Shown piece by piece: positions 43,078 through 56,100 of a DNA stretch of 64,000 nucleotides. Position numbers and translations under genes: made by a program. Position 1 is the first letter of the stretch. Each line of letters begins with the position of its first letter. Source of the DNA: Phoronis australis (taxonomy: Eukaryota > Phoronida > Phoronidae); the NCBI GenBank assembly GCA_002633005.1, contig NMRA01000355.1, forward strand, positions 204,532 through 268,531. The letters are read 5' to 3'. Under the pieces are notes generated by a model. The model searched no databases. It was given only the letters and a program-made list of their open reading frames with translations, and was not told the DNA's origin.

Positions 43078-46000
43078 AGTGTCACCTGACGAGACATGAA
43101 TGAAATTTGGTGGTTCCCCAATTCGAGTGTTATTCCAGTGAGGACAGTTCAAAGTCAGACATTCCGAGTAATTGGAGGGTCTGAGTAAACATTTGTGTTC
43201 ACGAATCCTAGTTTTGAGCTCACTGACGGCATTTTGACGTTTTAATTAACTATTTCCAGCTTATCTTATGCTAATTTCAATGAGTGTATGTTTTCGAACT
43301 TCCGTTCTTTCGTTCATGAAGTAAACAAGACACAAGATTTAATGCGTCACCGCGAATTTTCAAATGTGCAACAGCGCTTCTAGACGTATCTCATTGAATA
43401 TGTGACTCTAAAACAAATCATCTATTTTTACAAATGATCTCAAATCTTCCCTTGCCCAAAGCAACTGACGACGGATTAACGCGCAGCAGAGTCAAAACTA
43501 TAGCTTTCGAAGTTGTATATGTTAGTTCCACGAGCAATCCGACATAAATGTATCAATCAATATTTCGCCCATTAAAGATTCGTTTATGCACATCATGAAT
43601 ATTTGTGTCGCTTCGGGTTTGCGTTAAAGCGGCTAAAAATTCGGGTTCCATCCAAAAAGCGAAATTTAATTAAAACCACTTATCGCTAAAACAATTGGTT
43701 ACAGCTTACACCTTACCGAGATCAGAAGAGATTTCTGAGTTTGTCGAAAGGTGACAGTTCGGTACTCAATGAGAACATGCCGTGAAACGCCGTGACAGGC
43801 CAACTTGTAGAGTCTGTTCCCAAGCAACAATTAACTGTTAATTCAGTCAGTGCCCTGAAACAGGAAGTGGTTATATCTTCCTGCCCGAAATCATTTCCAA
43901 TTTGCCACTAAGGAACAACTCGGGGTAAATTTCATAACGGCAAATGGTCTAAATAAGAAGTTAGTTTTTGTGGTGGACGGTGGGGTCGCTCAAAACGTGG
44001 ATTTCAATTTTGAGACGGTAATTGCTAGGTAACGCATTTCGAACTTGTGTGTTAACCATCTACAAGTGATCTAGTAAATGAGAGATAATGAGTTTTAGCG
44101 CTATTGAGTTTGCGTACATAGACAACACACGATCACTTAACGGTCTCAATGAAGCCATTGTCTGAACAGCACGGCCGAGCTTCCGGGAATTCGCTTCTTA
44201 AGTGAAGTCCGGTTGCCATTCAAGGCCTTGTGCTGGTTGTGGGCACTAAGCGGCCAGGCAGACTACACTACTTGGGCCACGTAGGACCAGCAGATACATG
44301 TATGCGTCATACTGTCATCAGGCTCGCAGTGTAGTTATCCATCCTGAGGTTATCTATAAGCTTATCGCCAAGTATCTGGCCGAAAATCTAAAAAACTATA
44401 AATTTTACTTAGTAAATATATACGTTGTCTGGCAACAGAAAACCTGTAGACTTTGAGCTTTGAGTTTTATTAATCTGGCATTTATTTTGTAGTGCGACAT
44501 TGTCCTTTTAGAAGGCCTGCATGAGCCAAAAAGTACGTTGATGGATGAACAAATGAGATGGCCAAATTCCTTTAAGATCAAGGCTTGATAACGTTGTCAC
44601 AATTTCAGCTCTACATTATCCTTTCATTATCGTTTTTACAGTTTTTGATTTTTTCACAAGGATCACAAAAGTCCTATTTTTGATACTACTCGTGTAAAAA
44701 GGAACATTTTAAATCAATTCCTAACAGCCCTTCCATCCCTGTATATCTAACTCCCGTTTGTCCGTATACGATTCCAGACGACAACGGTTTTCTGTCTTTT
44801 GTTAATCGCCATGCCAAGCCTTTTGTCCGATGTCACCACGGAAACGTCAATTACCACACTGAATGAATATTTTGATGTAAACACGCATTGACTCAAAACT
44901 ATTGTAAACAAAGAAAAACCTATTACAGCGTTTTGGCCACTTTTTGTCGCATTTCTTCCGCGAAAGATGAATTCTTCACTAACTTTCCTCGAGAAATTCA
45001 ATTTTAGAAGTCAAGCAAGCTAAAATATTACCAGTTTCTGCCCTTGTCATTTCAATTTAGTTCACCCAGTATGTTATTTCCCTGCATACATCGCTAACGG
45101 CATAATTGCTCTGTACCACACACTACCACCTTTGATCAACTTTCGAGAAATCAAGGGAGGGCGGCGTCTCTGGTTGATGTTGAGAACCACTGACCAACCA
45201 TTGAAATGTCCGGTTTCTCGTGGTTGTAGAGCATTGTACAAGGCATAGTATCTGAAAACTTCGTGAGGATCCGATCAGCCATTTCTGAGATACATGTTCC
45301 AAATTTGAAATTTTCTACGGTTCTACATAACCTTTAATAACGCGACCACGCCATACCAGGTCAATGTTACAGCTCGTGCGTCACCCACAACAGCTTCCCT
45401 GGATTCAACACAGCGCCACCTAACAGCGGATCAATTCCCTCATGATACAGGTACGCCCTAAGTGTCAACTCCTAAGACACAGAAACGGGGACAGATGTGC
45501 TTGAGTGCGTTCAAATGACGCGATGAAACAAATAACTGGTCTAGGCTAGTTTCATGCAAGCTGCCAAGACCGCGCATGAAGCCTACACGATGACATTGCA
45601 ACCAAAGCATTTGGCCGTAGTTTTCACATGTGGGTAATAGCTACTGTAGATGTATCTCCCGTTGTTGGTAATTGCTAGATGTATCTCCCTCTGACCATGG
45701 CGTTAACGAAGTCTGGAGAATCACTTTTTATGATTCAAACAGCTGCCACTATAACACCTGCACTCAACGGTGTTCTATTCAGACCCCTATTAAACTGTTT
45801 TCGGCTTTTTGTTGTTTATGCTGGGATCCCGCGGTGACGCAATGTGGCACGAAAAAGCGACTTCATCTGTTATTTGACGAGTCTACATTTGAGTGATTAT
45901 AGTCGTGTTTTCTTATTTTGTCAAGGCTTTGCTAGGACTATATGGTTATCACAAGAGATCTAAAATAACATAATACCGTTGAAGTTAGGCTTTAAAAGGA

Positions 46001-46199
46001 AGTTGATTGGATGTCACTCTAGTAATCGGCCACCAGGCAAGTGCGCAATATCATTATTTTGAAGCTACAGCACTTCATGTTAGGCTGGCTAAAACGAAAG
46101 TCGATATTGGTCCGTGTACACTTAAAAAATCCGTCTCATACTATTACTTTCTGTGATAGTGTTCTAAGTCTGTTACCAATAAGAACTTAAAACCAGCAA

Positions 46200-46440
46200 C
46201 GTCTCAAGAAAACACTTTAGTTTATTGAGGTTGGCCAATTCTAGAAGTGCGATACGAGTATGACGTATGTACGCATTGCCCGTGATCTCCGACGGTTGCC
46301 GACTCATTCGGCAACAATTCAAGATCGAATGAGAGTGGTAATTTTTTTAAACCCCAAAGCGCTTCGATTAAGAATTCTACATTGACAGTTGAGCAGGGGC
46401 GAACATGGAGCTTCAAGTTTATGGTTTTCTAGAAATTCTA
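46200..46440 (-). repeat. Dispersed repeat, paired with 15950-16060
   Basis: On the minus strand GAATTCTTAATCGAAGCGC then TTTGGGGTTTAAAAA, matching the block at 15966-16005. The plus-strand left edge (AGTTTATTGAGGTTGG, 46217) also resembles 15467-15480, so a longer shared element with inverted ends is possible. Confidence 0.6.
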
Positions 46441-48504
46441 ATATGCAAGTGCGTGCTGTACCTGTGCACAAAATATTCCCTCCGATTTTTGCTGCCGATT
46501 CTGCCGATTAATTAGTTCGCTTAACACACCCAGTCAGCGTGTTTTTGACGAGAGTGGATAAGATATTTCACGAAAATGTGATTTTCTGATAAGCGATACG
46601 CGAAACCATCGCTGCTTGTAACGAAAAGTAGTTTCAACTTAAATGCCTTTTTGTTGAGTATGTATACATGTACACGTATGCTGCGACCTCGTGAGAAACA
46701 TGAGATCAGTACATCGTACAGTAACCGCAGACACGCGGAAAATACGGAAGCGCTAAACTGGCATGCAACCGTATCTGATATAGTTAGACAATTATGTTTG
46801 TTTTAACTTTATCCGACACTCAATCCGTGTGAGCTGATAGTGAGAATAAATCACAATTTAAAAGCGGAATACGTGGATACCCGGCCTTGCTATTAATGGC
46901 GGGCTTGACATTGGGGCGATATTAGTTTTAAAAACATTCATTCACAAACGAAAATGCACACGCCATGTCTTAAAATAATGATGCTGCATAAATAATCGAA
47001 GTGAAACGAACACTAAAGCAGAGTTGAAAACAAATTTCTAAGCTGTAAAAACGAAGAAATAATGAACTCACCGTCACCATGCAGGAGTTTAAGCGGAATC
47101 GGATGCTTATACGAAACTTTGAACCAAGCCGACCCCGCTGGAACGTGACTTTATAAACATTAAACCACCTCCACGGAATTCGCTGGTTTTCTTTACCAAG
47201 TGTAGAATAGAACGTAATTGTAATCTCTTGTGACGGTAAATAGTCCTTTGCAAATACACTTTCCAACGAAATTCTCTTGTTAAACGTTTCTTTGTAGCTC
47301 GATAACAAGGCGCATGTTTATTCTCAGACGAGGTTTTTTACTGCAGTAATGAAATGCGGCAGAAATCAGCGCGAAGAATGTATCGGAAAATCCGTGTTTA
47401 CCTGAACCTGTCTAAGCCAATCAGATAATAGATCATCAATCTGTTTTTGCTATCTTTTTCCGGGGGAGAGCTCAGCCATAGAAAGAAGGTGATACTACAG
47501 CGTATTGGCTTTTAAAATGATGACGTAGTGATGATTCACGCGAGGCACTTTTGCACATGCACTCAGAAACCTCGCCTTATTCGTCTTCTACCGATGAGGG
47601 ACACGGGCCCCTCGCAAAGTTAGGGTCAAGAAAATGACAGAAAATTTTTACTCTTTAATGAGAGTGCGTCAGCCTGCGGGTTACTCTAACATATACGTTC
47701 TTCTCGTTTCTCACCTGTTTTTCACTGAATTATTCGAATCTTCCTTCGAGATTGAAGAACTCGGATGTACAGTGAAAAACATCTGTTAGTGCAAAAGTAC
47801 AATTCATTTTCAGCAAAACTTAAAACTGCGTTTCAGTCCTATCAATCCGTCGATGTTAAACTCGTGTGGTTGTATGAAGGACCTTGGAAATGCAAGCATT
47901 TGGCCAAATTTGGTACTGTGCTTAAGGTATTAAAGTTTTGCTTGACGAGCTATCAAGAAAAAGGGAGATTTACGATCTGTATGGGAAAATTGAAAAAATG
48001 CATAAAACGAACACGAAATGATAATTTTGTAAACTGTAACACTGTTTTTGAGATTTTATTTTGAAAATTTATTTGATATGAAATTTGGTTATGTTACTGA
48101 TAACACGGAACGTATCTTCGTTTTGCTAACCATTAAAAACATGGTAACGTGATGCAGTTAATGGCAGTTATGTTATAAAATTAACGATGAAATTCTGCGG
48201 GCTTTCTACTCTCTGAGTTGAAACGCACAGTTTTTAGATATTTGGAAAATACACATACTTACCAATAATGTTCAACATAAACTTAACATAGGCGTTTTGG
48301 TGTTTAAGACAGTGCCACGCTCATCCAATTTCCAATTATCGCCGAATGACCTAGCAACTCCAGTAACAGGTAATGTGTACATGTGCCATTTTCGAATCCG
48401 CAATTTTAAAGACGTCTAACCCCAATAAATTCCACGCCAATAGTTAGTATCTGACGGTTTCAATGTTTCTGTTGGTATCAGAAATAGAATTTATCGCGGT
48501 TAGG

Positions 48505-48690
48505 ATTATTGTGTGACAGATTTTAGGACAAAACTTAAATTTGTCTTAAGCTTGGTCCAAGAAAAATGATCTTAAGTTTGACTTAAGTTATCGATTTAAG
48601 TTTTATCTTAATTTTGACTAACTTACCGGATGTGGAAGTTTCAAAATTTGGAGGTTGAGACAAATCTTTGACATACTTCAAAAATGAACG
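48505..48690 (-). repeat. GTTCCAAGAAACTGACTTA family, copy 3 (inverted)
   Basis: On the minus strand it reads ATTTGTCTCAACCTCCAAAT, TTTGAAACTTCCACATCCGG and TAAGTTAGTCAAAATTAAG, then ends in TTTTTCTTGGACCAAGCTTA. The block order matches the copies at 16299 and 27055. Non-coding. Confidence 0.7.
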
Positions 48691-50093
48691 GACCACTGAG
48701 TCATAGTGCTTCGTGTTGTTTTATATTTCGATAATATAATGAGCCTCATTATAAAACCTCCTGTTCGGTTTCAACCTCAGACGACAAATCGAGGCTAATT
48801 TCAGATATCAATCTTTTTCATCGTTATGTGTTCCCCCGGTCGTTGTCCGGGCACCACGACTCGCAGGCCAATCATCTACCACGGCTCATAGAGGCACTAA
48901 TACGGGTACCAGACAACGGAAACCAAGCGCATCTACCATGGATACTTTTACTGATTTTTGGGTGAAAATGACCGTTATAGCTAACATTTCAAGAAACCAG
49001 GTCGTTCGAAAATTTGCCAGTTTTAGTCAAAGATATATCAATTTACATAAACCAGTGTTTAGAAGTTGTGGAGTTATCGCCAACATAGCTATCATTGCTG
49101 CACATAGATGACCTTAGACCAGCCTTCCTTATGAACGGACTTCTTGACTGCAACTGCTCCTTACAAATGTACTGACGAAGTGCATGATACCGTGTAACGG
49201 GAGGGCAGGTAAAGTTAATGAATGTGCAAATTAAAACTCTCAATTTCTGGAGACCCGATGAAATATTCTCCTTGCGTATCCTTCTACTGGGGATTGATGA
49301 CTGACTGCTTCCGCGACAAATTTGTCTCCCTCTGTCGGTGTCCCTAAACAACAACACCGGTGCCCTGAGTGCACCACTGAGTCGGGCAACTTAACTTGAC
49401 TCTGACGTGACTATCCTATGACAGATTTTTGACTTTCACCCGCACAGCCTCTTTTACACCCCGGATGCGGCACCGCAGCATCGGAAAAGATTTCAGTGAG
49501 TTCCCAGAAGTTATGATTTATAATTTTCGCGTTATGATACCGTAATGAAGTATGTCACATTACCCAGCCACGGAGTCTAATTTCCGCACTCGAAACCATG
49601 AAACTTATTTTTTACTTCGATATGAGCAAAATTTGAGTATCTATTATTCCGTGATCGAGTATAGTATGGTTTATCTGGATGAGTGACCAGTCAAAGTTCG
49701 CAATGATGACCCCTAGATTCCAGCTAAAAACTCGACTTTAAAAACTCTGAAATCCCAGTAATTCAGATTGGAACTTTTCGCTTTAATGCCGGGGTCATCA
49801 AGTGCAATTTAAACATCCATCCACAAGCAAAGAATAATTGAAAATAATTTTGAATTCGTACTAAAGCCAAACAGAAGATGTCAAAAAAAAATTCGAGTTT
49901 AACTTCGAATAAAAATATTAGACCCTGTGTCCTGACATCTTATTTCATAAATGGACATTAAGCTTCAGTTTTGAAAAAACAGTGGCTTCCGAAGCCAACA
50001 TTTCTGATCCAGCAGCATCATTTATCATGGCCATTTGACATGTACATCAAGATCAAACCGAAACTGAGATGACTAATCCCGGGGATACTCTCA

Positions 50094-50622
50094 GGGATGC
50101 GTTCCGTAGAGTAAGTTTGTGGCAAATTTGTCGCTAACGCACAACAACAAGCAAGATCACGTGGGCAAAAGACACGTGCTTTGCAAGTAAACTCGCTATC
50201 TTGCCGGCTTACATCATCAAAATGGCGGCCACCGATGTGATTTGTTGGCGGGGCTAGAAGGTTGAAACAGGGGAGAAAACTTAAATAAAGTCACTATTCC
50301 TGTTTCAATCATCAGCGACAACTTTATACCAAGTGTTTCGTGAGTGTTTTGACTTGTGGAATGCACCCATTGTCAGGACTTAACCTGAGCAGCGAGATCA
50401 GTAGACACGGAATAGGGATGCTTTCCCTAACCCAAAACGCTCAAGAGTGAATTATATATCCCACAAGTCAATATCCTAAACTCATCGACCCATCACTTCA
50501 GTGGCTTACGTTTTGCTTGTCAGATACCGAGCTTACTTGCCAAACACTTCATTAGCGTAATTTCGCATGGTCTAGGGTGATCTTTCTTTTCGCGAGATTT
50601 TTGCACCTACGCAACGCATCCC
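50094..50622. mobile_element. MITE-like element with GGGATGCGTTCCGTAG ends
   Basis: The left end GGGATGCGTTCCGTAG (50094-50109) and the inverted right end GGGATGCGTTGCGTAG (50607-50622) agree at 15 of 16 positions. The interior is 529 bp, has an AAAATGGCGGCCACCGATGT block at 50219 and no transposase frame. The ends resemble those of 1139-1724. Confidence 0.65.
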
Positions 50623-51244
50623 AGAACACGTTCCAAGGAAAAAAAGGAATACAAGTTGCGTCGATCTGAAATCGGGAAGGAGTAGAAAAGCAGACGATCA
50701 CAGCAACAAGGAGGCTGGTTGAAGCCTGTTACAATAGACAAGAACCTAAGTCTTAATAGAACTAGCTAGTCTGCTAGTCTAAGACCGACATTTAATCTAT
50801 GGAATAGAATTCCGTTGTAATTACTTTGGTATTCTCTGTGCGGTTTCGTTAGTATGAACTAAGATTTCGCTCGAGTACATGTACATTGCGGTTTCTTCAG
50901 GTGAGTACAGATATCTAAACGAGTGTGCACTTGTTAAACCTCAATTCAAATTCGATGAGTTAAAATTTGAACTTTCTAGTCACATCTAGAACTTGTTGAC
51001 TGATATTAGCTACCTAATACTTTCTAAACTGGACAAAAATCAAAAGTAACTGACTCGTAGCTTTTGAACCACTGCAATTTTCCAGACTGAGGTTTTGAAT
51101 GAAAAAATAAACTCATAACAATTCATTATTAAGTTTTTCTTTCTACTTTAAAGATATATATTATAAAGAACAGTTGTATAATGAAAACTACTACAACATA
51201 AATTGTGTTACAACACGTTAAATAGCAGCCAGTGAACACAACTA

Positions 51245-51321
51245 GTAGGAGAGAGTGGGGCACCATGAGCAAGCAAAGGAACATAGTGCCCCATGGCTCA
51301 AGGTGTCCCACTTTCTCCTAC
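51245..51321. mobile_element. 77-bp palindromic MITE
   Basis: Almost entirely an inverted repeat: left GTAGGAGAGAGTGGGGCACC and, inverted at the right, GTAGGAGAAAGTGGGACACC, continuing ATGAGC / TTGAGC. The single strand would fold into a long hairpin. It encodes nothing. Confidence 0.8.
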
Positions 51322-52969
51322 CCCACAATGGGATCGACATTTTATACACATCCTTTTCCTTCACTATCACCAGCTTAGAACTCTAAAGGCTATCAAGATT
51401 AACTCTAAAATGCTGTACGAACATTTTGCAAATTCAACCCATACGTTAATTTGCATGTTCAGGGACCAATTAATTTCAACAGTTAAAATGACGCTGAAAT
51501 ATGGCTTTCATTCTGTTGATTTTGGGTATTTCATATTTAATTCTGGTTCTTTACAAAATACTTGATTTCGCGCTGAACGATCATCATTTTGACAGAAGTT
51601 TTAGTTGGGTTGATTTGTTGTCAAATTCCTTGAATGAAGTTTTCAACTGAAGAATTTATTAATCAGTTTTCAAGCTTCTTGAGCCAATAGGAGAACTTTT
51701 CATTGCGGATACAAGCAGTAAATATGCATATGAATAGATAATTAAAAATTTAACGCTTCTGAGTTCCTATATGCGTTTCATAGAGCAATTACATTCAATT
51801 AAGTGATGTCGTGAAACTAGTAAATACCAAATAGAAATTAAAAATGGGCTTTGACACGAAATAGCTCGGAATTACCCTTTACACTAGCCATTGTACCTAA
51901 CAATCGTAGTCACGTGTGTGTTGATCCAGAGAAGTTGACCCATTTTACGTACAAACAATCCTGCATGTGTCATTGGAAATTTTGTCATTGTCTATAATTC
52001 CCTCCAACGTTCAGTCAAAACCAATATCAATGTTAAATCCAACGCATCCTCTCATTGGCTCGTTACAAACTGCATAGCAACGCAGCATGCAACTTAGTAG
52101 CGGGAATGTTAATGAGCTTTTTCTGTTTAAGGAGCTGTGATGACGTCACAAAACTAGTCGCGTCCCCGTTATTTATTCAACCCCTGCCCGTGAAGGCGTC
52201 ACGGCAACAGGAAAACATTAACTTTTGAACGCACAAATGTATGCACGCCTGCTGAAATCCGATTGGGACCCAATGCGTGTTCTAATCAGTCATCTCAACT
52301 GATCTGTTCTGGAGAAGTGGAAAATACTGTTTGGTAAGGATGCCATTATACTGTCCGGTGGAAATGTTCAAGATTTTGTTGGGCATGCGGTGTCCAGCAC
52401 AGGGTTTCGTGGTGGCGTGCAATCACCAGGTGGCGAGACTGTCTGGTACACGTGTTGGCGCACCATGAACTGTCAGACACCGTGTCGTGGAAATCGACAA
52501 AAATTTCGTGAGTCCGCTCAAAAATAGTTTGGCACAGGGACAATTTGCGGAAAAATGAAGCAGAAAAGGTAATCAAAAAACAAAACTGACGGCTTGCCAT
52601 TGCTGTTAATGACCGCGGTGTAACAAGATAGTGTCATTTTCTAGGTGCGAAACTATCGTATCTGGTTTCAAGTAGAGATAATATGACTGGTTAGCATTTG
52701 CAGCGACTTCTCTACATAAATAGTAATGACGTGAAATGGCAGTCAGCTTATGTATACAATATCTGACTTGTAAAGTTTTCGCTATTGAATACCCGAGAAC
52801 AAATCAACAAGAAAATTGGATGTATGTGTATAGGGTCATTTATTTTTATCTCCTATATCCTGTAAGTTTCATGATCCAGCAAGTCGGGTAAACAACTTTA
52901 AAAAAACGTTGATTCGAAATCCTTAGTCACTAATTAGTGATAGCAGTATGAGTCCTTCAAAGCCATTCT
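51322..52969. other. Intergenic sequence with one CTCF-like motif
   Basis: No gene is supported. The region 52320-52620 has a more balanced base composition and an 84-codon minus-strand frame but no recognisable domain. It contains the CTCF-like motif at 52423-52434. Confidence 0.55.
52423..52434 (+). promoter_or_regulatory. CTCF-like motif
   Basis: TCACCAGGTGGC followed by GAG. It matches the CTCF core consensus CCASYAGRKGGC at 11 of 12 positions (first base differs), in the opposite orientation to the motif at 29038. Confidence 0.4.
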
Positions 52970-53131
52970 CAGGGGCGAATCCAGGATTTTGTGGGGGCAG
53001 GGCAAAGTATTAGCCAGGATTTTGCCTTCAGACATTCTCACCCCCGAGCTGCCAAATGGAATCTGGGGTAATTTTAGGCAGTCCATTGCGCCCTTGCCCC
53101 CCCCCCCTCCCGCCCTCTAAATCCGCCACTG
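52970..53131 (-). mobile_element. Short hAT-like MITE, copy 2 (inverted)
   Basis: On the minus strand it begins CAGTGGCGGATTTAGAGGGC; the opposite plus-strand end begins CAGGGGCGAATCCAGGATTT. The interior AAAATCCTGGCTAATACTTT and CAGATTCCATTTGGCAGCTC match copy 1 at 31244-31412. About 162 bp. Confidence 0.75.
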
Positions 53132-56100
53132 AATTTTGTTTGGTTGTATGAGACCGATTTCCTGAACATCAATAGAGGCCTCTACTCAACTCTGATGGCA
53201 GCAGACCTCTGGTACATGTAAGTTGCAAACAAAACTTAACAATAACCTTTTCTCGGACAACGGATTTGTAAATTTCATTAAAATAAGGTATTGCTTTTTA
53301 AATCTGCTTTCAAACAGTGAAATAGGAAGTGATTCTTTTCATTTCTTCACACTTCGACAGATGCTACTCCAGTATGAACGCGCATAGCATATTCTTTTCA
53401 TTAAAACAAAACTTTCCGTTATTTAGGTCCAAAATCCTAAACTCAGCCTTGATATCAGTCCCATGTCCTAAGTGTTGCTATTGGTTACAGTTTCAGAGCT
53501 CTTAGATTCTTCTAATGTGAGTCAAAAAGTTTCGTCCATCAGACGATACAACAGAAATGATTTAGTGTCGGAATATCCACGATTTTATACAGACCATTTC
53601 CCACACATAAGATTGTTTCCGTCCTTCTTAAGTGGCGATTTGAATTATCGATTGAAGAGACTGAGACTTGGAGATACCTTAGCGTAACAAACGTTGACTA
53701 TTCCGCTTAATGTCTAAAGAGGGAAAAGTGGATAGCAAAAGTACGTGGATTCTTCATCTTTTGAGCACACAGCATGGCGGACAAGTGAAACTTCATTTCA
53801 CGAATTTCTCAACAAGAATAACTATTAAGCAGAATTTAGTTGTTTTTCTTAGATTTTTGTGGTGTATAGATGTCATGAAACAACATTTGGTTAAGTTTCC
53901 TTTGTTTTCAGCAAGATAGTGATCCTTTAAAATTGTTGAAAATGAAAAGGGTTAAACTTAAGGCTTTCCTTGCGTAAAATCTCTTTCAAAATTGAATTTC
54001 TGGGGTAGAATATAATCAAGACAAGATTACATGCACCAATGCACCATTGCACGTCCACAAATTGAGACTTTTGGCTTCTATTATATAAATGTGTGCCGTT
54101 ATAAAGCTCCAATTCCCACACCACACGTACACGTGAAACTGAAAGTGTTACGTTGTCTATTTCATGCAGTGAATTATACAAAAGCAAAACATAAGTGTCC
54201 CAGTGCAATAGTAATACTAATTTGAAAGCCCAAGACATGAACATGCAATTTGCTTTAAATGTAAGACGACTGCGTTTTTTATTTCTTTATTTTGACAAGG
54301 CCGCTAAAGTGGGCCACTTTCACTAATGTTAACGGGAACCAGTCCAATTTTAACCCCAATGAGATAATGATATTGTTGACGATCAAACAATTAAAATTAT
54401 CGTCTAATAACGTCAAGAACTCAAGGCCATCCATCTAAAATGTATTCTTCCGTTGTAAAACCGAGAACTTCTACTAATTAAAAGTACATAGTAGGCAGAA
54501 AGCTTATAACCATAAATGCCAGTTTCTGGCTTAATTTTCATAAGTTACTTTATGCTGTAACGTGCTAACATGTACGTGGCCAGCATTTAAACAGTAATTA
54601 TGAATTGGGTTAGGTTGCATAAACGTTATACGCAGGATAGCAACTGTGACGTCACATTACCATGCGTAACGTGGCGACTGCCAAGTGTTACGTTGCGACT
54701 GTTGAACGCTACTCTTGCCGTCATGAAACAACCACGCTTGTCCATTGGTTTTTAAGTTTTGTGCAACTCATCGCTGTAGTTTCTATGGGGTCTTAGTTAC
54801 ATATACGCTACACATGTGACTACAACTGTGAAAACACCGCAACATGTACAAAAAAAGCATTAAACTCGCCCCCAACAAAAAAATCGTTTGGTTTAGACGC
54901 CTTGTTGTACTTATAAAATTTGTCTCAATATTTCAGATTTGAAGTACTAGCTACGGCTTCAAATTAAACTCAAAACTTTGCCAAATACGGCCTTATTGGA
55001 AAAGGCGGGAGGGGAGAACATACAGACGGGGTAACATTAGCCATGGAAAACAACGATAGTCGACCTGGGAACAATTGCGCATGAGAACATCAGGTGGGGG
55101 CGTTGGGTGAGGAGAGTGTTGGTATCGAGAAATACTTCTGTGGAGGAGAAGGGAAGTGTAACAGAAATATGTCGGAATAAAACAACAAAGAACTTTGTTT
55201 TTAAAACCTTTAAATTCGATGTTCAAAAAGGATTAATCCTACCCGTTTACAAACGTTCCCGGATGGAACATACTTCGCGAGTTGACGAAAATGTTACACT
55301 GTATGGAAAGGATTGAAACGTGATTGATGATAATGACGACATTGCGTGTACTTATTTTTATTACGGTAAAAAGTCAGAGTAATAAGTGTGTCATCACGTC
55401 AATTTAGTAATGATTATTGATTTAGCATCATAAAGTTTGATCCAAATTTAGGTCACAAAAATCACCGTTGAGGAAAACAACTACAAGCAACATCCGTGCA
55501 TTCTCAACTTCGGAGCTTGTGATTGGTTGAAGAGGCAACATACAGCACACACCTTTTTTAAATAATATTATGTATCAGCAGTCGATAAAGGCATGCTTTT
55601 CATACCAAATGTGCAGCTTCAAACGCGCTGACATTTCGCATATCTACTGTGTTAAAGATATGTATACGCTGCACCACCACAATTTAACTCCTAATTTGAT
55701 TCTAATAGACCTACTTGTTTATAGTCCACAGCGTTTGCGCGCGAAACCTCCTTCTTTTTGTAATGCTTATTACATGTTTTATATTTTTGCAATCAGATCG
55801 TAACAAATTTGTTGTACTTGAAATAGTCTGCAATTGCCCAAAAGACCAAATCCGTTTTTTGTATTGGCAATAATGACGCGATTGCTTTGGAAATCGTCTT
55901 AAGTTAAGGAATGTCGCGGGAGAGCCTATACTTAGCCATAATTCCGTTACTATTGCGCCGTGTTCCGAATTTGACACTTGAAATTGGATCTGAGCACACA
56001 CCCCCCCCCCCACAAACACTAAAACTGCACACATTTAAATCTTGTTTCAGCCATATAATTTTAATTACAGGGGTTAATTAATAAACTCAACATTTCCCGA

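Larger units (their letters stand above)
43078..50093. other. Intergenic sequence, no gene seen
   Basis: About 7 kb. Two dispersed repeats (about 46200-46440 and 48505-48690) are listed separately. Open frames of up to 112 codons (46970-47308, minus strand) have no recognisable domains. Confidence 0.6.
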
